Below are positions 39,660 through 48,987 of a stretch of 64,000 nt of DNA, piece by piece. Origin of the DNA: an uncultured Amylibacter sp. (GTDB lineage: Bacteria > Pseudomonadota > Alphaproteobacteria > Rhodobacterales > Rhodobacteraceae); the NCBI GenBank assembly GCA_947497475.1, contig CANMGS010000001.1, forward strand, positions 1,323,747 through 1,387,746. The letters are read 5' to 3'. The translations under genes were made by a program, and so were the position numbers. The notes beneath the pieces are model-generated. The model was given only the letters and a program-made list of their open reading frames with translations, searched no databases and had not been told where the DNA came from. Position 1 is the stretch's first letter; each line of letters opens with the position of its first letter.

Positions 39660-40379
39660 TCATTTAACATCAACCGCATCATTCAGCATCTTCTTCAATT
39701 CTTCTACTTGTTCAGGATATTTCTGTATGTGTTTCACTGACTTCTTTAGAAATTTTATTGAAATGGGCGGCAAAGCGGGAGTTACTTCTTCCATTGATAT
39801 ATCATTGATCGCCATAAATAGAGCCAATGCGTGAGCGCGCGAAGGTTGTGACATGTACCCTTGCCAACCAGATTGTTCTGCCCCGATCATTTGAATAATC
39901 CCAAGACCAGACGTAATGACATGTAAATCTGTAGAAAGCTCTTCAACTTCCTCACCACCTGGCGGAAGGCTTATGCGCATATGTAAGACGTGATGCATTA
40001 GCTCATGAGCAAGCATCGATATAAATGCCATTGGCGTTTTCATCAGGTTTGGGTTGTAGCTTATTAATGCCTGATTAGCATCATTTTGCCATGTTCCTGC
40101 AACATCAGAGAGAGCTCCATATTCATGGGTATACTCATCTGGAAGCGCATTCATTGGCACCAATTCAATGTCTTCATCTTGGATATTTAGAATGGATTTC
40201 AAATCATTGACCAACGCTTTGGCTGTATCAATATCTTGTCCTTTTGGGGCTTTAAAAGATTCCTTTGATGGGAAAATAAGTTTCGTATCAATGTTTAAAA
40301 TATTTTGATCTATAGCCCAAACAAAACTATCAAATATCCAATCTTGGATGTCTTGGGAAACTGCGTATTTAAAAAACAT
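39660..40379 (-). CDS. Predicted zinc metalloprotease-like protein (HExxH)
   Basis: 239 residues, no signal peptide. The centre reads AFISMLAHELMHHVLHM, a HExxH zinc site with flanking histidines, followed about 20 residues later by EEVEELSTDLHVI, where Glu/Asp could be the third ligand. The rest is unassigned. Fold resembles intracellular minimal gluzincin-like domains. Convergent with the MNT fragment; stand-alone gene of AT-rich composition in the second gap of the ribosomal operon. A peptidase activity is inferred from the motif only. Confidence 0.6.
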   Translation of the reverse strand: MFFKYAVSQDIQDWIFDSFVWAIDQNILNIDTKLIFPSKESFKAPKGQDIDTAKALVNDLKSILNIQDEDIELVPMNALPDEYTHEYGALSDVAGTWQNDANQALISYNPNLMKTPMAFISMLAHELMHHVLHMRISLPPGGEEVEELSTDLHVITSGLGIIQMIGAEQSGWQGYMSQPSRAHALALFMAINDISMEEVTPALPPISIKFLKKSVKHIQKYPEQVEELKKMLNDAVDVK

Positions 40380-40468
40380 TGTTCAATCCAATCAGCCTAA
40401 GTGCTTAAAATAATTTCCATATCATAAAACTAAGTATTGAGAACATATCTTTATAACCCAACAAAATA

Positions 40469-40519
40469 ACGCCCCGTATCTCTACGAGGCGTTTTTCAAT
40501 TCTTAACTCAAAGTGCCAG
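40469..40519 (-). repeat. Inverted copy of the rpmD 3' terminator region (left arm)
   Basis: 40469-40519 equals the reverse complement of 45018-45068 with one mismatch in 51; weaker homology (ACTGG with a 5-nt gap) continues to just after the rpmD stop. It includes the terminator hairpin AACGCCCCG/CGAGGCGTT. No gene reads into it, so it is an orphan terminator left by a rearrangement. Confidence 0.85.
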
Positions 40520-40544
40520 TAGGGAGGGCTAAAGCCCACCCTAC
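40519..40544. repeat. REP-like palindrome
   Basis: GTAGGG-a-GGGCT-aa-AGCCC-a-CCCTAC: a perfect 11-bp inverted repeat apart from one A/A mismatch, directly abutting the inverted terminator copy. Confidence 0.6.
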
Positions 40545-40773
40545 GATTTTTTATAAATTTGTTGTTATAGCTGTTTGCTACACATCATATTGTGCCCAAA
40601 CAGCACAAAGCATTTAGCGCTTTATAAATATAGCGGATTCCCCCTTGCCATATAGCCGTTTCAGGCGTAAAGGAGCCGTTCATCATGTACTCCACTGGAA
40701 TCAGGGTGACCCATGGGCGTGTCTAAACGTTCTGTTAGCGGGGCCTACCAGTGATGTTGAAAGGAAAATGGCG

Positions 40774-40977
40774 ATGAAAGCCAACGAACTAAAAGACAAA
40801 ACACCTGACGAGCTGCGCGACGCGTTGGCTGCGGCTAAAAAAGAAGCGTTTAACCTACGTTTCCAAGCTGCAACAAACCAGTTGGAAAACACAGCTCAGA
40901 TTAAGACTGCACGCCGTTCTGCTGCGCGCATCAAAACAATTTTGAACCAGAAAGCTGCCGAAGCGGCAGCTGAATAA
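40774..40977 (+). CDS. rpmC: 50S ribosomal protein L29
   Basis: 67 residues from ATG 40774, with AAAGGA 9 bp upstream; ATG 40768 is too close to it. [23 protein letters not shown] and [16 protein letters not shown] are typical. It sits at the tunnel exit. First gene of the detached spc block. Confidence 0.95.
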   Translation: MKANELKDKTPDELRDALAAAKKEAFNLRFQAATNQLENTAQIKTARRSAARIKTILNQKAAEAAAE

Positions 40978-40987
40978 GGGGACTGAC

Positions 40988-41221
40988 ATGCCAAAGCGTA
41001 TTCTAACCGGCACAGTAACAGGCGACAAGAACGAGCAAACAGTATCTGTTTCAGTTCAACGTAGCTTCCAGCACCCGGTTCTTAAGAAAACTATTCGTAA
41101 GTCTAAGACATATCGTGCACACGATGCGAATAACCAATTCAAAATCGGTGATACTGTTCGTATCGAAGAGTGTAAGCCGATTTCGAAAACGAAACGCTGG
41201 ACTGTTTTGGCTGACGCCTAA
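40988..41221 (+). CDS. rpsQ: 30S ribosomal protein S17
   Basis: 77 residues: [56 protein letters not shown]-fold primary binder of the 16S 5' domain. Confidence 0.96.
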   Translation: MPKRILTGTVTGDKNEQTVSVSVQRSFQHPVLKKTIRKSKTYRAHDANNQFKIGDTVRIEECKPISKTKRWTVLADA

Positions 41222-41284
41222 GCAACCAGTTTAACGAAACCGTAGGGCCATAAGCATCGGTCCCTACAGGTCGGAGGAAACCAC

Positions 41285-41653
41285 ATGATCCAGATGCAAA
41301 CTAATCTGGATGTAGCTGACAACAGCGGCGCTCGCCGTGTTCAGTGCATCAAGGTTCTGGGCGGTTCTAAACGGAAGTACGCTTCCGTTGGCGACATTAT
41401 CGTAGTTTCTGTGAAAGAAGCCATTCCACGCGGTCGCGTGAAAAAAGGTGACGTTCGCAAAGCTGTGGTGGTTCGCACTGCCAAAGAAGTCCGTCGTGAA
41501 GACGGCACAGCAATCCGCTTTGACGGCAATGCTGCAGTTATCCTAAACAATGCGAATGAGCCTATGGGCACACGTATCTTTGGCCCAGTTGTTCGCGAAC
41601 TACGCGCGAAGAACTTCATGAAGATCATTTCGCTTGCACCGGAGGTTCTGTAA
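41285..41653 (+). CDS. rplN: 50S ribosomal protein L14
   Basis: 122 residues: [19 protein letters not shown], a [17 protein letters not shown] loop and [12 protein letters not shown]. It lies at the subunit interface. SD CGGAGGAA. Confidence 0.97.
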   Translation: MIQMQTNLDVADNSGARRVQCIKVLGGSKRKYASVGDIIVVSVKEAIPRGRVKKGDVRKAVVVRTAKEVRREDGTAIRFDGNAAVILNNANEPMGTRIFGPVVRELRAKNFMKIISLAPEVL

Positions 41654-41654
41654 C

Positions 41655-41969
41655 ATGGCTGCTAAGTTAAAAAGAGGTGACAAGGTCATCGTTTTGACTG
41701 GTAAGGACAAAGGTAAAGAGGGTGAAATCTCTTCTATCAATCCTACAACTGGTAAAGCAATCGTTGCAGGTGTTAACTCTGCAATCCGTCACACGAAACA
41801 ATCACAAGCTGGTCAAGGCGGTCGTATCCCAACAGATATGCCGATCCAATTGTCTAACTTGGCTTTGGTCGATCCAAAAGAAGGTGGCGCAACACGCGTT
41901 GGTTTCAAAATGGAAGGCGACAAAAAAGTACGTTTCGCTAAAAAATCAGGAGCGTTGATCGATGGCTGA
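41655..41969 (+). CDS. rplX: 50S ribosomal protein L24
   Basis: 104 residues from ATG 41655 one base after the rplN stop. KOW motif [41 protein letters not shown] at the C-terminus (key residues GGATRVGF). Assembly initiator of 23S rRNA. Overlaps rplE by 8 bp. Confidence 0.96.
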   Translation: MAAKLKRGDKVIVLTGKDKGKEGEISSINPTTGKAIVAGVNSAIRHTKQSQAGQGGRIPTDMPIQLSNLALVDPKEGGATRVGFKMEGDKKVRFAKKSGALIDG

Positions 41970-42513
41970 TTATACTCCACGTCTTAAATCACAGTATGAC
42001 AACACTGCTCGTGCTGCGTTGAAAGAAGAGTTCGGTTACAAGAACGACATGATGATCCCAAAGCTAGACAAAATCGTCTTAAACATGGGTGTCGGTGAGA
42101 CTGTAAACGACTCTAAGAAAATCCGCTCAGCAGTTGCTGACATGGCGTCTATCGCTGGTCAACAACCGGTGATCACTAAAGCTAAGAAATCAATCGCTGG
42201 TTTCCGCGTACGTGAAGACATGCCTTTGGGCTGTAAAGTTACACTACGTGGCGAAAAGATGTATGAATTCTTGGATCGTTTGATCACTGTAGCTATGCCT
42301 CGTATCCGCGACTTCCGCGGTATATCAGACAAAAGCTTTGATGGCCGTGGCAACTATGCCATGGGTCTTAAAGAGCACATCGTATTCCCAGAAATCGACT
42401 ATGACAAAGTAGACGAGATGTGGGGTATGGACATTGTTATCTGTACGACTGCTAAAACAGATGCAGAATCTAAAAGCCTATTGAAGCAATTCAATATGCC
42501 TTTTACCAGCTGA
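41962..42513 (+). CDS. rplE: 50S ribosomal protein L5
   Basis: 183 residues: [47 protein letters not shown]. It binds 5S rRNA in the central protuberance. Confidence 0.97.
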   Translation: MADYTPRLKSQYDNTARAALKEEFGYKNDMMIPKLDKIVLNMGVGETVNDSKKIRSAVADMASIAGQQPVITKAKKSIAGFRVREDMPLGCKVTLRGEKMYEFLDRLITVAMPRIRDFRGISDKSFDGRGNYAMGLKEHIVFPEIDYDKVDEMWGMDIVICTTAKTDAESKSLLKQFNMPFTS

Positions 42514-42530
42514 TCGCGGAAGGAAAGAAC

Positions 42531-42836
42531 ATGGCAAAAGCTGCAATGGTTCAACGCGAAGTAAAGCGCGCAAAATTAGTAGAGAAATATGCTGCTAAAC
42601 GTGCTGCACTTAAAGAGATCGCGAATAACCAAGATCTACCAATGGAAGAGCGTTTCAAAGCACGTTTGAAATTGGCTAAACTACCGCGCAATTCGGCACC
42701 AACCCGTCTGCACAATCGTTGTCAGGTAACTGGTCGTCCTAAGGCGTACTATCGTAAACTAAAAGTGTCACGTATCGCTCTTCGTCAATTGGCGTCAGAC
42801 GGTATGATTCCTGGCATGGTTAAGTCAAGCTGGTAA
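42531..42836 (+). CDS. rpsN: 30S ribosomal protein S14 (zinc-free type)
   Basis: 101 residues, the long form without the CxxC zinc pairs: [35 protein letters not shown]. Head of the 30S subunit. SD GGAAGGAA. Confidence 0.97.
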   Translation: MAKAAMVQREVKRAKLVEKYAAKRAALKEIANNQDLPMEERFKARLKLAKLPRNSAPTRLHNRCQVTGRPKAYYRKLKVSRIALRQLASDGMIPGMVKSSW

Positions 42837-42848
42837 GGGAGAGAATTT

Positions 42849-43241
42849 ATGAACGATCCTATCGGTGATATGTTGACACGTATTCGCAACGCTCAAATGC
42901 GTGGCAAATCTACAGTATCAACACCAGCGTCAAAACTGCGTGGTTGGGTGCTCGACGTTCTTGCGAACGAAGGCTATATCCGCGGTTATGAAAACTCGAC
43001 ATCAAAAGCAGGCTTTCCTGAGTTGGAGATTTCTTTGAAATACTTCGACGGCGCGCCTGTGATCAAAGAGCTTAAACGTGTGTCAAAACCTGGCCGTCGC
43101 GTTTACTCTGCTGCACAAGAAATTCCTTCTGTGCGTCAAGGTCTTGGTGTTGCAATCGTATCTACGCCACGTGGCGTGATGTCAGATGCACAAGCACGTT
43201 CTGCCAATGTTGGCGGCGAAGTGCTGTGCACAATCTTCTAA
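42849..43241 (+). CDS. rpsH: 30S ribosomal protein S8
   Basis: 130 residues: [46 protein letters not shown]. It binds helix 21 of 16S rRNA and, in enterobacteria, represses the spc operon at rplE; no such site was identified here. Confidence 0.97.
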   Translation: MNDPIGDMLTRIRNAQMRGKSTVSTPASKLRGWVLDVLANEGYIRGYENSTSKAGFPELEISLKYFDGAPVIKELKRVSKPGRRVYSAAQEIPSVRQGLGVAIVSTPRGVMSDAQARSANVGGEVLCTIF

Positions 43242-43251
43242 GGAGTATCTG

Positions 43252-43785
43252 ATGTCTCGTATTGGTAAAAAAATAGTTGATCTGCCAACAGGCGTAACTG
43301 CCTCTGTTTCAGGTCAAACGATCGAAGTGAAAGGTCCTAAGGGTGTTCGCACGTTTAAGGCCACTGATGACGTAACAATTGAAGTTGCTGACAATGTTGT
43401 AAGCGTTAAGCCTCGCGGTTTATCTAAGCGTGCACGTCAGCAATGGGGCATGTCCCGCACACTGATCGCAAATTGCGTAACAGGTGTAACGGAAGGCTTC
43501 AAAAAGGAACTAGAGATTAACGGTGTTGGTTACCGTGCAAAGATGAACGGCAACGTTCTGAACTTGACACTTGGCCTATCACACGACGTTAACATCGACT
43601 TCCCTGCAGGCGTAACTGTTACGGCACCAAAACCAACTGAAATCATCGTCGAAGGTATTGACCAACAACAAGTTGGCGAAGTTGCTGCGAAAATTCGCGA
43701 GTGGCGTAAACCTGAGCCTTACAAAGGCAAAGGGATCAAATACAAAGACGAATATATCTTCCGCAAGGAAGGTAAGAAAAAATAA
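43252..43785 (+). CDS. rplF: 50S ribosomal protein L6
   Basis: 177 residues from ATG 43252, just after AAGGAG; the longer frame start lies inside rps[16 protein letters not shown] and the C-terminal [14 protein letters not shown] motif are diagnostic. Near the sarcin-ricin loop. Confidence 0.97.
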   Translation: MSRIGKKIVDLPTGVTASVSGQTIEVKGPKGVRTFKATDDVTIEVADNVVSVKPRGLSKRARQQWGMSRTLIANCVTGVTEGFKKELEINGVGYRAKMNGNVLNLTLGLSHDVNIDFPAGVTVTAPKPTEIIVEGIDQQQVGEVAAKIREWRKPEPYKGKGIKYKDEYIFRKEGKKK

Positions 43786-43797
43786 GGAGCGCATAAT

Positions 43798-44157
43798 ATG
43801 GCTAATAATAAGAGAACACTGTTCCTTAAGCGTCGCATGCGCAACCGGAACAAACTTAAGAAGATGGCCGCTGGCCGTCCTCGTTTGAGCGTACACCGTT
43901 CGTCCAAAAACATCTCTGTTCAACTGATCGATGATGTTGCAGGCGTAACAATCGCAGCGGCTTCTTCAATGGAGAAAGCACTGGGTGTTGTAGGCAAGAA
44001 CAACGTTGAAGCATCTGCAAAAGTAGGCGCAGCTTTGGCTGAGCGTGCGAAAAAAGCTGGTGTTGAAGAGTGTTATTTCGACCGTGGTGGTTTCCTATTC
44101 CACGGTAAAGTGAAAGCACTTGCTGACGCAGCCCGCGAAGGCGGTCTGAAATTCTAA
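43798..44157 (+). CDS. rplR: 50S ribosomal protein L18
   Basis: 119 residues: [20 protein letters not shown] and [25 protein letters not shown] (key: [11 protein letters not shown]). 5S rRNA-binding protein. Confidence 0.97.
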   Translation: MANNKRTLFLKRRMRNRNKLKKMAAGRPRLSVHRSSKNISVQLIDDVAGVTIAAASSMEKALGVVGKNNVEASAKVGAALAERAKKAGVEECYFDRGGFLFHGKVKALADAAREGGLKF

Positions 44158-44164
44158 AATTGCA

Positions 44165-44212
44165 GGTGGGCGTTGAGCCCACCTCGATGATCCGGGAAGC
44201 ATGATGCTTCAC
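44165..44212 (+). repeat. Two hairpins between rplR and rpsE
   Basis: GGTGGGC-GTTGA-GCCCACC (44165-44183), related to the REP-like family of this window, and GAAGCAT-G-ATGCTTC (44196-44210). No T-run, so read-through into rpsE is expected; possible processing sites within the operon. Confidence 0.5.
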
Positions 44213-44258
44213 TTGGATTGAGTTTAATAGGCGTAAGCCTGACATCTAGGAGGCCAGT

Positions 44259-44819
44259 ATGGCTAGAGAAGATAACCGCCGGGGTCGCGATCGCGACGAA
44301 TCTCCGGAATTCCAGGATCGCTTGGTTGCGATCAACCGTGTTTCAAAAACTGTAAAAGGCGGTAAGCGCTTTGGTTTTGCTGCACTTGTTGTTGTTGGTG
44401 ACCAAAAAGGTCGCGTTGGCTATGGCAAAGGTAAAGCAAAAGAAGTACCTGAAGCGATCCGCAAAGCGACTGAGCAAGCGAAACGCCAAATGATCCGTGT
44501 GCCTCTACGTGAAGGCCGCACATTGCACCACGACGTAAATGGCCGTCACGGCGCAGGTAAAGTTGTGATGCGCACAGCACCACAAGGTACTGGTATCATC
44601 GCAGGTGGTCCAATGCGTGCTGTATTTGAAATGCTTGGCGTTCAAGACGTTGTTGCAAAATCAATTGGTACACAAAACCCATACAACATGATCCGTGCAA
44701 CAATCGACGGTCTGTCAAAAGAAGCTTCACCTCGTAACGTTGCACAACGTCGTGGCAAGAAAGTTTCTGACATCCTTCCAAAAACTGACGCAGCTCCTGC
44801 TGCGAAAGAGGAGGCTTAA
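44259..44819 (+). CDS. rpsE: 30S ribosomal protein S5
   Basis: 186 residues: [54 protein letters not shown]. Accuracy protein at the back of the 30S subunit. TAGGAGG precedes the ATG. Confidence 0.97.
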   Translation: MAREDNRRGRDRDESPEFQDRLVAINRVSKTVKGGKRFGFAALVVVGDQKGRVGYGKGKAKEVPEAIRKATEQAKRQMIRVPLREGRTLHHDVNGRHGAGKVVMRTAPQGTGIIAGGPMRAVFEMLGVQDVVAKSIGTQNPYNMIRATIDGLSKEASPRNVAQRRGKKVSDILPKTDAAPAAKEEA

Positions 44820-44823
44820 GATT

Positions 44824-45012
44824 ATGGCTAAAACTATCGTAGTAAAGCAAATCGGTTCGCCAATTCGTCGCCCTGAAAAGCAACGTCAAACTTTGATCGG
44901 TTTGGGTTTGAATAAAATGCACAAAACACGTGAGCTTGAAGACACACCAGCCGTACGCGGCATGGTTGCTAAAGTTTCTCACATGGTAGAGATCATCGAA
45001 GAAAAAGGCTAA
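44824..45012 (+). CDS. rpmD: 50S ribosomal protein L30
   Basis: 62 residues from ATG 44824, four bases after rps[19 protein letters not shown] and [16 protein letters not shown] mark L30. Last gene of the spc block; rplO, normally next, is 6.3 kb away and a terminator follows. Confidence 0.96.
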   Translation: MAKTIVVKQIGSPIRRPEKQRQTLIGLGLNKMHKTRELEDTPAVRGMVAKVSHMVEIIEEKG

Positions 45013-45017
45013 CTGGC

Positions 45018-45068
45018 CTGACACTTTGAGTTAAGAATTGAAAAACGCCTCGTAGAGATACGGGGCGT
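45018..45068 (+). terminator. Terminator after rpmD (right arm of the inverted repeat)
   Basis: AACGCCTCG / CGGGGCGTT stem (one wobble) with TTTTTTG on the right. The 51-bp segment is repeated in inverse orientation at 40469-40519. Confidence 0.9.
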
Positions 45069-45160
45069 TTTTTGTTTTGAGTAAACTGCATTTTAAAAAT
45101 AGGTTGGGTGTATCTTAAACTGTGCGCCCTGGTGTAAATAAGTGTATTCAAAAAACTTCG

Positions 45161-45176
45161 TTAACGAATTATTAAC
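45161..45176. promoter_or_regulatory. CtrA-type binding site candidate
   Basis: TTAA-CGAATTA-TTAAC exactly fits the alphaproteobacterial CtrA consensus TTAA-N7-TTAAC, 114 bp upstream of the next start codon. Confidence 0.5.
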
Positions 45177-45289
45177 CATAATTAATATACCTTAAAAACT
45201 TGTGAATTAGAGTTAACGGCTTTCTTTACGAGTTACTCTTTCCATAATTTTTGTAGGTATATTTCGCCTTTCCCTAAGTCACATGATGT

Positions 45290-46528
45290 ATGCTTCGGGG
45301 ACTAAGAATAATCATGTCTCGAAGCTTGATCTTATCGTTGGCTAAAGTGCTGTCGACGGTTTTTATTCATTTTAAAAGAAAGAGCAAAGATATGTTAGAT
45401 TTATCGAACCTACCAAATGATTTTGATGGCCTAAGCTCCCGTGAGGTAGCTTTAAGAATATGTGCGCCACTTCAAGAACGCAACGGAGTTGATTTAATTT
45501 CCATAATGTCATGTCCCAAGATGAGCTTTGATGAAAAGCGGCGAGCCATGGTTGAAGCTTTGCTTTGTTCGAAATTCGAACGTGAGTATCAGGCTGGAAA
45601 TGAGTTTTTCATGGATGAAACAGAACAAGACACAGCAGAAATCTTTACACTTGATGAGATGTTGAAAGCTGGAATCGACATTGAACCAAACCTGAGCTTT
45701 TCTATAGCGAATGCGGATGTGTTGCGCACATATACAGGCTCAACGCTAAAAACATATGTTTACAACTTGACGAAGCGATTTGAAAATATGGAGAAAGCTG
45801 CAACGCCTGGTCAATTGGCATTGGAAATCGTGGGTGGAGCTTTGCTTTCTGTGGGAGTACCCATGGCTGTTGGAACTTATAAGGCTATGGGGCCAAGTAT
45901 TAAGTTTTTGGCGGCTCTTAAAAAAGGTATTACTGGAATTGGTATGAAAACTGCGGTTGCGGCTATCGTTGTCGTTCTTGTAGTGTTGTTACTTTATCTG
46001 TTTCTTGAAAACCCGAAAAAGATTTTAGGGTTCATCATAAATAAGACAGACCATGATTTTAAAGTTAAGAATTGGAATAATGACAACAAAGGTGATTTAT
46101 TCATGCAGCATGGTCACATGGTCGATTTCATGGAAGATAATAAGTTTGGTAACTTATCAGCACCAAAAGTACAAATCCAAGCTATGGTAGATTTTGGTGA
46201 TAGTGATCCTGAAAGTTTTGTATTTGCTGGTGTATTCTTTGCAGATAGAAACTTCGGCTTAAGAGGTGCAGAAGGTGTGATGCGTTTCACATCACTTGAT
46301 GATTCATTACGTTTTGCGCAAATGTTTGCAGTGCCATATTTTCAGGATAACGGTACCAATATTTGTGTTTTAAAAGACAGCTCAGATGATATGTCGAAGC
46401 TTTTCAGAACAATGTACGATAATAAAGCTGTACGCAAAGATTATACGGATCAAGGCTTTAAGCTGACATCCACTGTAAATGATGCAAGAGGCGGAGTCGT
46501 TGCCTGCATTGCGTCTATTTCTAAATAA
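45290..46528 (+). CDS. Membrane protein of unknown function
   Basis: 412 residues from the first ATG; starts at 45314 and 45392 (MLDLSNLPNDFDG) are also possible and none has a clear ribosome site. The N-terminal ~150 residues are soluble and mixed; residues ~180-215 are Gly/Ala-rich and mildly hydrophobic; one strong membrane helix lies near residue 225-245 (TAVAAIVVVLVVLLLYLFLE). The C-terminal ~165 residues, starting NKTDHDFKVKNWNNDNKGDLFMQHGHMVDF, look like a soluble beta-rich domain on the far side. No family recognised; the architecture recalls pore-forming or secreted-domain proteins. A CtrA-like site lies upstream. Confidence 0.65.
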   Translation: MLRGLRIIMSRSLILSLAKVLSTVFIHFKRKSKDMLDLSNLPNDFDGLSSREVALRICAPLQERNGVDLISIMSCPKMSFDEKRRAMVEALLCSKFEREYQAGNEFFMDETEQDTAEIFTLDEMLKAGIDIEPNLSFSIANADVLRTYTGSTLKTYVYNLTKRFENMEKAATPGQLALEIVGGALLSVGVPMAVGTYKAMGPSIKFLAALKKGITGIGMKTAVAAIVVVLVVLLLYLFLENPKKILGFIINKTDHDFKVKNWNNDNKGDLFMQHGHMVDFMEDNKFGNLSAPKVQIQAMVDFGDSDPESFVFAGVFFADRNFGLRGAEGVMRFTSLDDSLRFAQMFAVPYFQDNGTNICVLKDSSDDMSKLFRTMYDNKAVRKDYTDQGFKLTSTVNDARGGVVACIASISK

Positions 46529-46545
46529 GATGCGGAGAAAAGAAG

Positions 46546-46573
46546 AACGCCCCATATGTGTGGGGCGTTTTTA
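46546..46573 (+). terminator. Rho-independent terminator
   Basis: AACGCCCCA-TATGTG-TGGGGCGTT is a perfect 9-bp stem followed by TTTATT, 18 bp after the membrane-protein stop. Confidence 0.9.
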
Positions 46574-46654
46574 TTCATTTGATTGTTTGAAAATTTCTTG
46601 CATCCAATAGAACCTCAAGCAAAAGTATTTACAAACAACAAAGGTACTCATCTC

Positions 46655-47092
46655 ATGCCCATCCGCCTAGAATACTGGAACAACGCCCCCGAAGTTTTGC
46701 GGTATATTATGGACATTAAGAAATATCTTGAAGGTTCTGATCTGGATACATTGCTCAGCCATCTTGTGTTGCTGCGTATCAGTCAGATCAACGGGTGTAA
46801 GTATTGCATCGATATCCACGCCAAAGAGGCTTTGCGAGATGGTGAAACGCAGGCGCGATTGGATGTGTTGGCTGGGTGGCGTGAGAGTGCGGAGTTTTCA
46901 GATCAAGAGAAGGCCGCATTGGAATGGGCGGAAATCCTTACAAATGTGACACCTAAGGGCACATCGAAGGCGCAATATGATGCTGTGCAAAGCCATTTTA
47001 ATGAACGGGATTTGGTTGATCTGACATTTCTGATTTCCACAATGAACGCATGGAACCGTGTCAGTATTGCTTTTGATCATGAGCCTGACTGA
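46655..47092 (+). CDS. Carboxymuconolactone decarboxylase/AhpD-family protein
   Basis: 145 residues from ATG 46655 with AAAGGT 9 bp upstream. The AhpD-like core has the redox pair in CKYCIDIHAKEA (CxxC with a His three residues on) and a C-terminal EWAEILTN. Such proteins act as alkylhydroperoxidase-type antioxidants or related enzymes. Frequently paired with ECF sigma factors elsewhere; here stand-alone. Confidence 0.85.
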   Translation: MPIRLEYWNNAPEVLRYIMDIKKYLEGSDLDTLLSHLVLLRISQINGCKYCIDIHAKEALRDGETQARLDVLAGWRESAEFSDQEKAALEWAEILTNVTPKGTSKAQYDAVQSHFNERDLVDLTFLISTMNAWNRVSIAFDHEPD

Positions 47093-47133
47093 TCAATTTT
47101 ATTTCTGTAATTTAAATTTAAAGGACAATTCTT

Positions 47134-47628
47134 ATGGGTATGGTTTTACAAATGCGCAGAGGGCCAGAAGCGCTTTTGGGTGATTTTAAAAACGACAGCC
47201 GCGCTGTGGAAGGCTTTGTTTTTCCAGAAGATGATATTGCATATGAAGATGGTACTCTAATCGACACAGATAAAGCATGGCATGCGATCCATTTTATTTT
47301 GTCTGGTACGGTTTATGATGCATCTGTGCCCGAGGGCTTCCTTTTGGCGGGGGCTGAAATTGGAGATGAACTTGCATATGGCCCTGCACGTTACTTGACG
47401 GCTTCAGAAGTAAAGGAAGTTGCTCAGTATTTGCAGACTTTGCCAGAGGATGTTATTCAAGCGCGTTTTGATTATAAGGCGCTTCATAAAAACGATATCT
47501 ATCCTTCGATATGGGACCGTACAGACACTGCGGATTTGGAATATATTGCCGATTATTATGAAGAGATCAGGGATTTCATGTTGGATGCCGCAAAAGCATC
47601 TGAGATTGTTGTTCTTGCTATGACTTAG
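47134..47628 (+). CDS. DUF1877 (YfbM-like) family protein
   Basis: 164 residues. MGMVLQMRRGP at the start, DTDKAWHAIHFILSG in the middle and AYGPARYLTASEVKEVAQYL are hallmarks of the DUF1877/YfbM family, whose function is unknown. 41 bp after the AhpD-like gene and possibly cotranscribed. Confidence 0.82.
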   Translation: MGMVLQMRRGPEALLGDFKNDSRAVEGFVFPEDDIAYEDGTLIDTDKAWHAIHFILSGTVYDASVPEGFLLAGAEIGDELAYGPARYLTASEVKEVAQYLQTLPEDVIQARFDYKALHKNDIYPSIWDRTDTADLEYIADYYEEIRDFMLDAAKASEIVVLAMT

Positions 47629-47650
47629 AATGAATAGATTTAAAATTGTT

Positions 47651-48064
47651 TCAGTAGCGCACGAATACCAACGTTTTTTGAAGCGCGGTTTTGTCTTTGA
47701 GCGACAAGCTTAGAACCGATCCATCAAATTGGTACCGTTTCAGTGTGTAGCTGTCTGGGTGGTTCACTTGTTTATCCAATGCCAATTCAGCGTCTGTACC
47801 GATGCAAGAATGCGCTTCTGTAATCAGTGTTTCGAACAAGGCGTTTGCGGCTTCTTCGCGAAACCCAAAATCCCAGCGGCATGATATTGATTTCTTTGCC
47901 TCTAAATCCAGTACAGGCTGGCAACTTTTAGCACCAATTGTTGCAGCGATATTTTCTGAGTTTTTCAAAAGAGGCGCAAGCGTTGGGCATCCGCTCATAT
48001 CTTGGCCAGATACAGAGCTTGCTGCAAAGATAAGGGCAATTGCCAAGGGTGGAGCACGGTACAT
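47651..48064 (-). CDS. Small secreted protein of unknown function
   Basis: 137 residues from ATG 48064 (48079 possible). A signal peptide (MYRAPPLAIALIFAASSVSG) is followed by a ~115-residue mature protein with four cysteines (SGCPTL, KSCQPV, ISCRWD, HSCIGT) that could form two disulfides. No family recognised. Lies just downstream of the EamA transporter gene. Confidence 0.6.
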   Translation of the reverse strand: MYRAPPLAIALIFAASSVSGQDMSGCPTLAPLLKNSENIAATIGAKSCQPVLDLEAKKSISCRWDFGFREEAANALFETLITEAHSCIGTDAELALDKQVNHPDSYTLKRYQFDGSVLSLSLKDKTALQKTLVFVRY

Positions 48065-48117
48065 GTTTAATTCGTACATATATTATCGTTGTCTGTCCAT
48101 TTGATGGATGAGGTAGG

Positions 48118-48987
48118 TTAAGCTTGTTTGCGTGTTGCGATGTAGACCCCCACAGCAGCAATGGCGATGCCGATCCATGTGATCATGGGCATGGTTTCCC
48201 CCAATAACAGCCAAGCAAGGAAGGCGGCGAATGGTGGGATCATGAAAAACAAGGATGAAACAGAGCTGACGTCACCCGCACGGATCATGGCAAGCAGTAA
48301 TCCGACTGCAATAACTGAATTGCCGATAACAAGATATGCGAGGGCGGTGCCAAACTGCCACGTCCAATCGATTTGCATGGTTTCCAATGTCAACATGAAC
48401 GGCAGAACGCCCAATAGGCCAGCGGCATACCCCACTAAGTTCGCTGTCACAGGGTGGTGTGATTTACCAAATCGTTTTTCCCATAATGTACCGATTGTGA
48501 TGCCCAGTAGTCCGATGGCACAAAAGAACAGCCCAAGCATACTGGGGGGGGCGACACCAGATTTTGCAATGATTACAAATGCTGTCCCTATGAGGCCTAA
48601 GGCTAAACCTAACCAACGGAGCCAACCCACATGCTCTTTGCTCCATGTTGGGGCGATAAGGGCGACTAATATGGGTTGTAAGGACATGATCAGGGCAACT
48701 GTGCCAGCGGCGACACCATCGCGAAATGCGAGCCAGCAAAATGCAAAATATACCGTTTGGATCAGGATACCCACGATGGACAGATGCATCCATTCAGACA
48801 AGGTTTTGGGTAGGGGTGGTCTGATGATGGCAAAGATGACCAACATGATGGCAACCACACAAGCATAACGTAGTGATAGCATTGTCATAGGTTCTGCATA
48901 TTGCAGACCGACCTTTGCAACGGCGTAACCACCAGACCAAAGGGCCAGAAATATGAAAGGTGCAAAAGAAAGCCAACGCGGTTGCAT
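48118..48987 (-). CDS. DMT-superfamily (EamA) transporter
   Basis: 289 residues with ten predicted membrane helices in two EamA repeats: the first begins FAPFIFLALWSGGYAVAKVGL, the second AIGLLGITIGTLWEKRF, ending FLAWLLLGETMPMITWIGIA. Likely an inner-membrane metabolite exporter; substrate unknown. Confidence 0.88.
   Translation of the reverse strand: MQPRWLSFAPFIFLALWSGGYAVAKVGLQYAEPMTMLSLRYACVVAIMLVIFAIIRPPLPKTLSEWMHLSIVGILIQTVYFAFCWLAFRDGVAAGTVALIMSLQPILVALIAPTWSKEHVGWLRWLGLALGLIGTAFVIIAKSGVAPPSMLGLFFCAIGLLGITIGTLWEKRFGKSHHPVTANLVGYAAGLLGVLPFMLTLETMQIDWTWQFGTALAYLVIGNSVIAVGLLLAMIRAGDVSSVSSLFFMIPPFAAFLAWLLLGETMPMITWIGIAIAAVGVYIATRKQA

Larger units (their letters stand above)
40380..40773. 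promoter_or_regulatory. Intergenic region upstream of rpmC
   Basis: No gene seen in 394 bp. It contains the inverted terminator copy (40469-40519), a REP-like palindrome (40519-40544) and, downstream, an AT-rich stretch with TTGTTA ... CATATT that could be the promoter of the rpmC block. AAAGGA (40759-40764) is the rpmC ribosome site. Confidence 0.4.
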
